Shown piece after piece: positions 5,501 through 5,580 of a DNA stretch of 5,580 nucleotides. Source of the stretch: an uncultured Lachnospiraceae bacterium (GTDB taxonomy: Bacteria > Bacillota > Clostridia > Lachnospirales > Lachnospiraceae). Location: assembly GCA_902803245.1 (NCBI GenBank), contig CADCPJ010000217.1:1-5580 (forward strand), in the 5' to 3' direction. Positions within the stretch are counted from its first letter, which is position 1; every line of letters begins with the position of its first letter. The notes under the pieces are model-generated. The model saw only the letters and a program-made list of their open reading frames with translations. It was not told the origin of the DNA and did not search any database. The position numbers and the translations under genes are program-made.

Positions 5501-5580
5501 CACAGCCCGAAGTGCCCGGATATGGCGCGCGGTCTCACAGCCTTGAAGTGCCTCACAATCATGCGCGCGGTCTCACAGCC
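5500..5580 (-). CDS. Possible C-terminal tail of an upstream gene (partial)
   Basis: In one minus-strand frame 26 codons are open from the window edge to a TGA at 5502-5500, which touches the truA ribosome binding site. The predicted tail ends in RAISGHFGL. The other two frames contain stops. If real, truA would be the distal gene of an operon. I recognise no family in so short a piece, and the stretch is also repetitive, so it may be non-coding. Confidence 0.3.
   Translation of the reverse strand, partial: GCETARMIVRHFKAVRPRAISGHFGL
5501..5580. repeat. Short degenerate direct repeat upstream of truA
   Basis: The 18-base GCGCGCGGTCTCACAGCC occurs exactly at 5525-5542 and 5563-5580, offset by 38. 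CACAGCC also occurs at 5501, and GAAGTGCC occurs at 5509 and 5545. The pattern is two units of 35 and 38 bases and the start of a third at the window edge. The periods are not both multiples of three. Confidence 0.6.

Noticed and set aside
1..5580. Novel defence, mobile or biosynthetic system
   Set aside because: The four well-defined genes plus truA are housekeeping or uncharacterised structural proteins. No nuclease, transposase, toxin, reverse transcriptase or biosynthetic cluster motif was found in any strong frame.

Overview
The window looks like an ordinary chromosomal segment of a Bacillota/Clostridia bacterium, probably a fairly GC-rich Lachnospiraceae-type genome. The signs are consensus sigma-A promoters, purine-rich ribosome binding sites, a clostridial-style citrate synthase of about 450 residues and an RlmD/RlmCD-type rRNA methyltransferase. 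This placement is inference from gene style, not from a database match.

Layout, left to right. Bases 1-200 carry two inverted repeats: an imperfect one at 1-69 with a small hairpin inside it, and a perfect 20-bp-arm palindrome at 149-189. The palindrome looks like a dispersed REP-type element and also serves as the intrinsic terminator of the first gene. A leftward gene (201-1190) encodes a soluble coiled-coil protein built from eight 14-residue units and three 7-residue units. Its probable extended -10 promoter is at 1311-1341. Next comes a leftward 4Fe-4S, TRAM-domain m5U methyltransferase gene (1386-2771), preceded by an intrinsic terminator (2803-2833). That terminator ends the next leftward gene (2863-3156), which encodes a 97-residue single-pass membrane protein with a very acidic tail.

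The intergenic region 3157-3369 holds two back-to-back consensus promoters whose -35 boxes are 2 bp apart. One drives the small membrane protein leftward and the other drives citrate synthase rightward (3370-4719). The citrate synthase leader contains nested palindromes. Citrate synthase converges on a leftward truA (4730-5482, probable TTG start), with 10 bp between the stops. Upstream of truA, at the right edge, are the possible tail of another leftward gene and a short degenerate direct repeat running off the window.

Functionally the window mixes RNA modification (RlmD-type methyltransferase, TruA), central metabolism (citrate synthase) and two uncharacterised structural or envelope-type proteins. 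I see no defence system, CRISPR array, prophage or transposase gene. The less ordinary items are the repeat-built coiled-coil protein, the palindromes at the left end, the tightly packed divergent promoter region, and the acidic membrane protein that shares it with citrate synthase.
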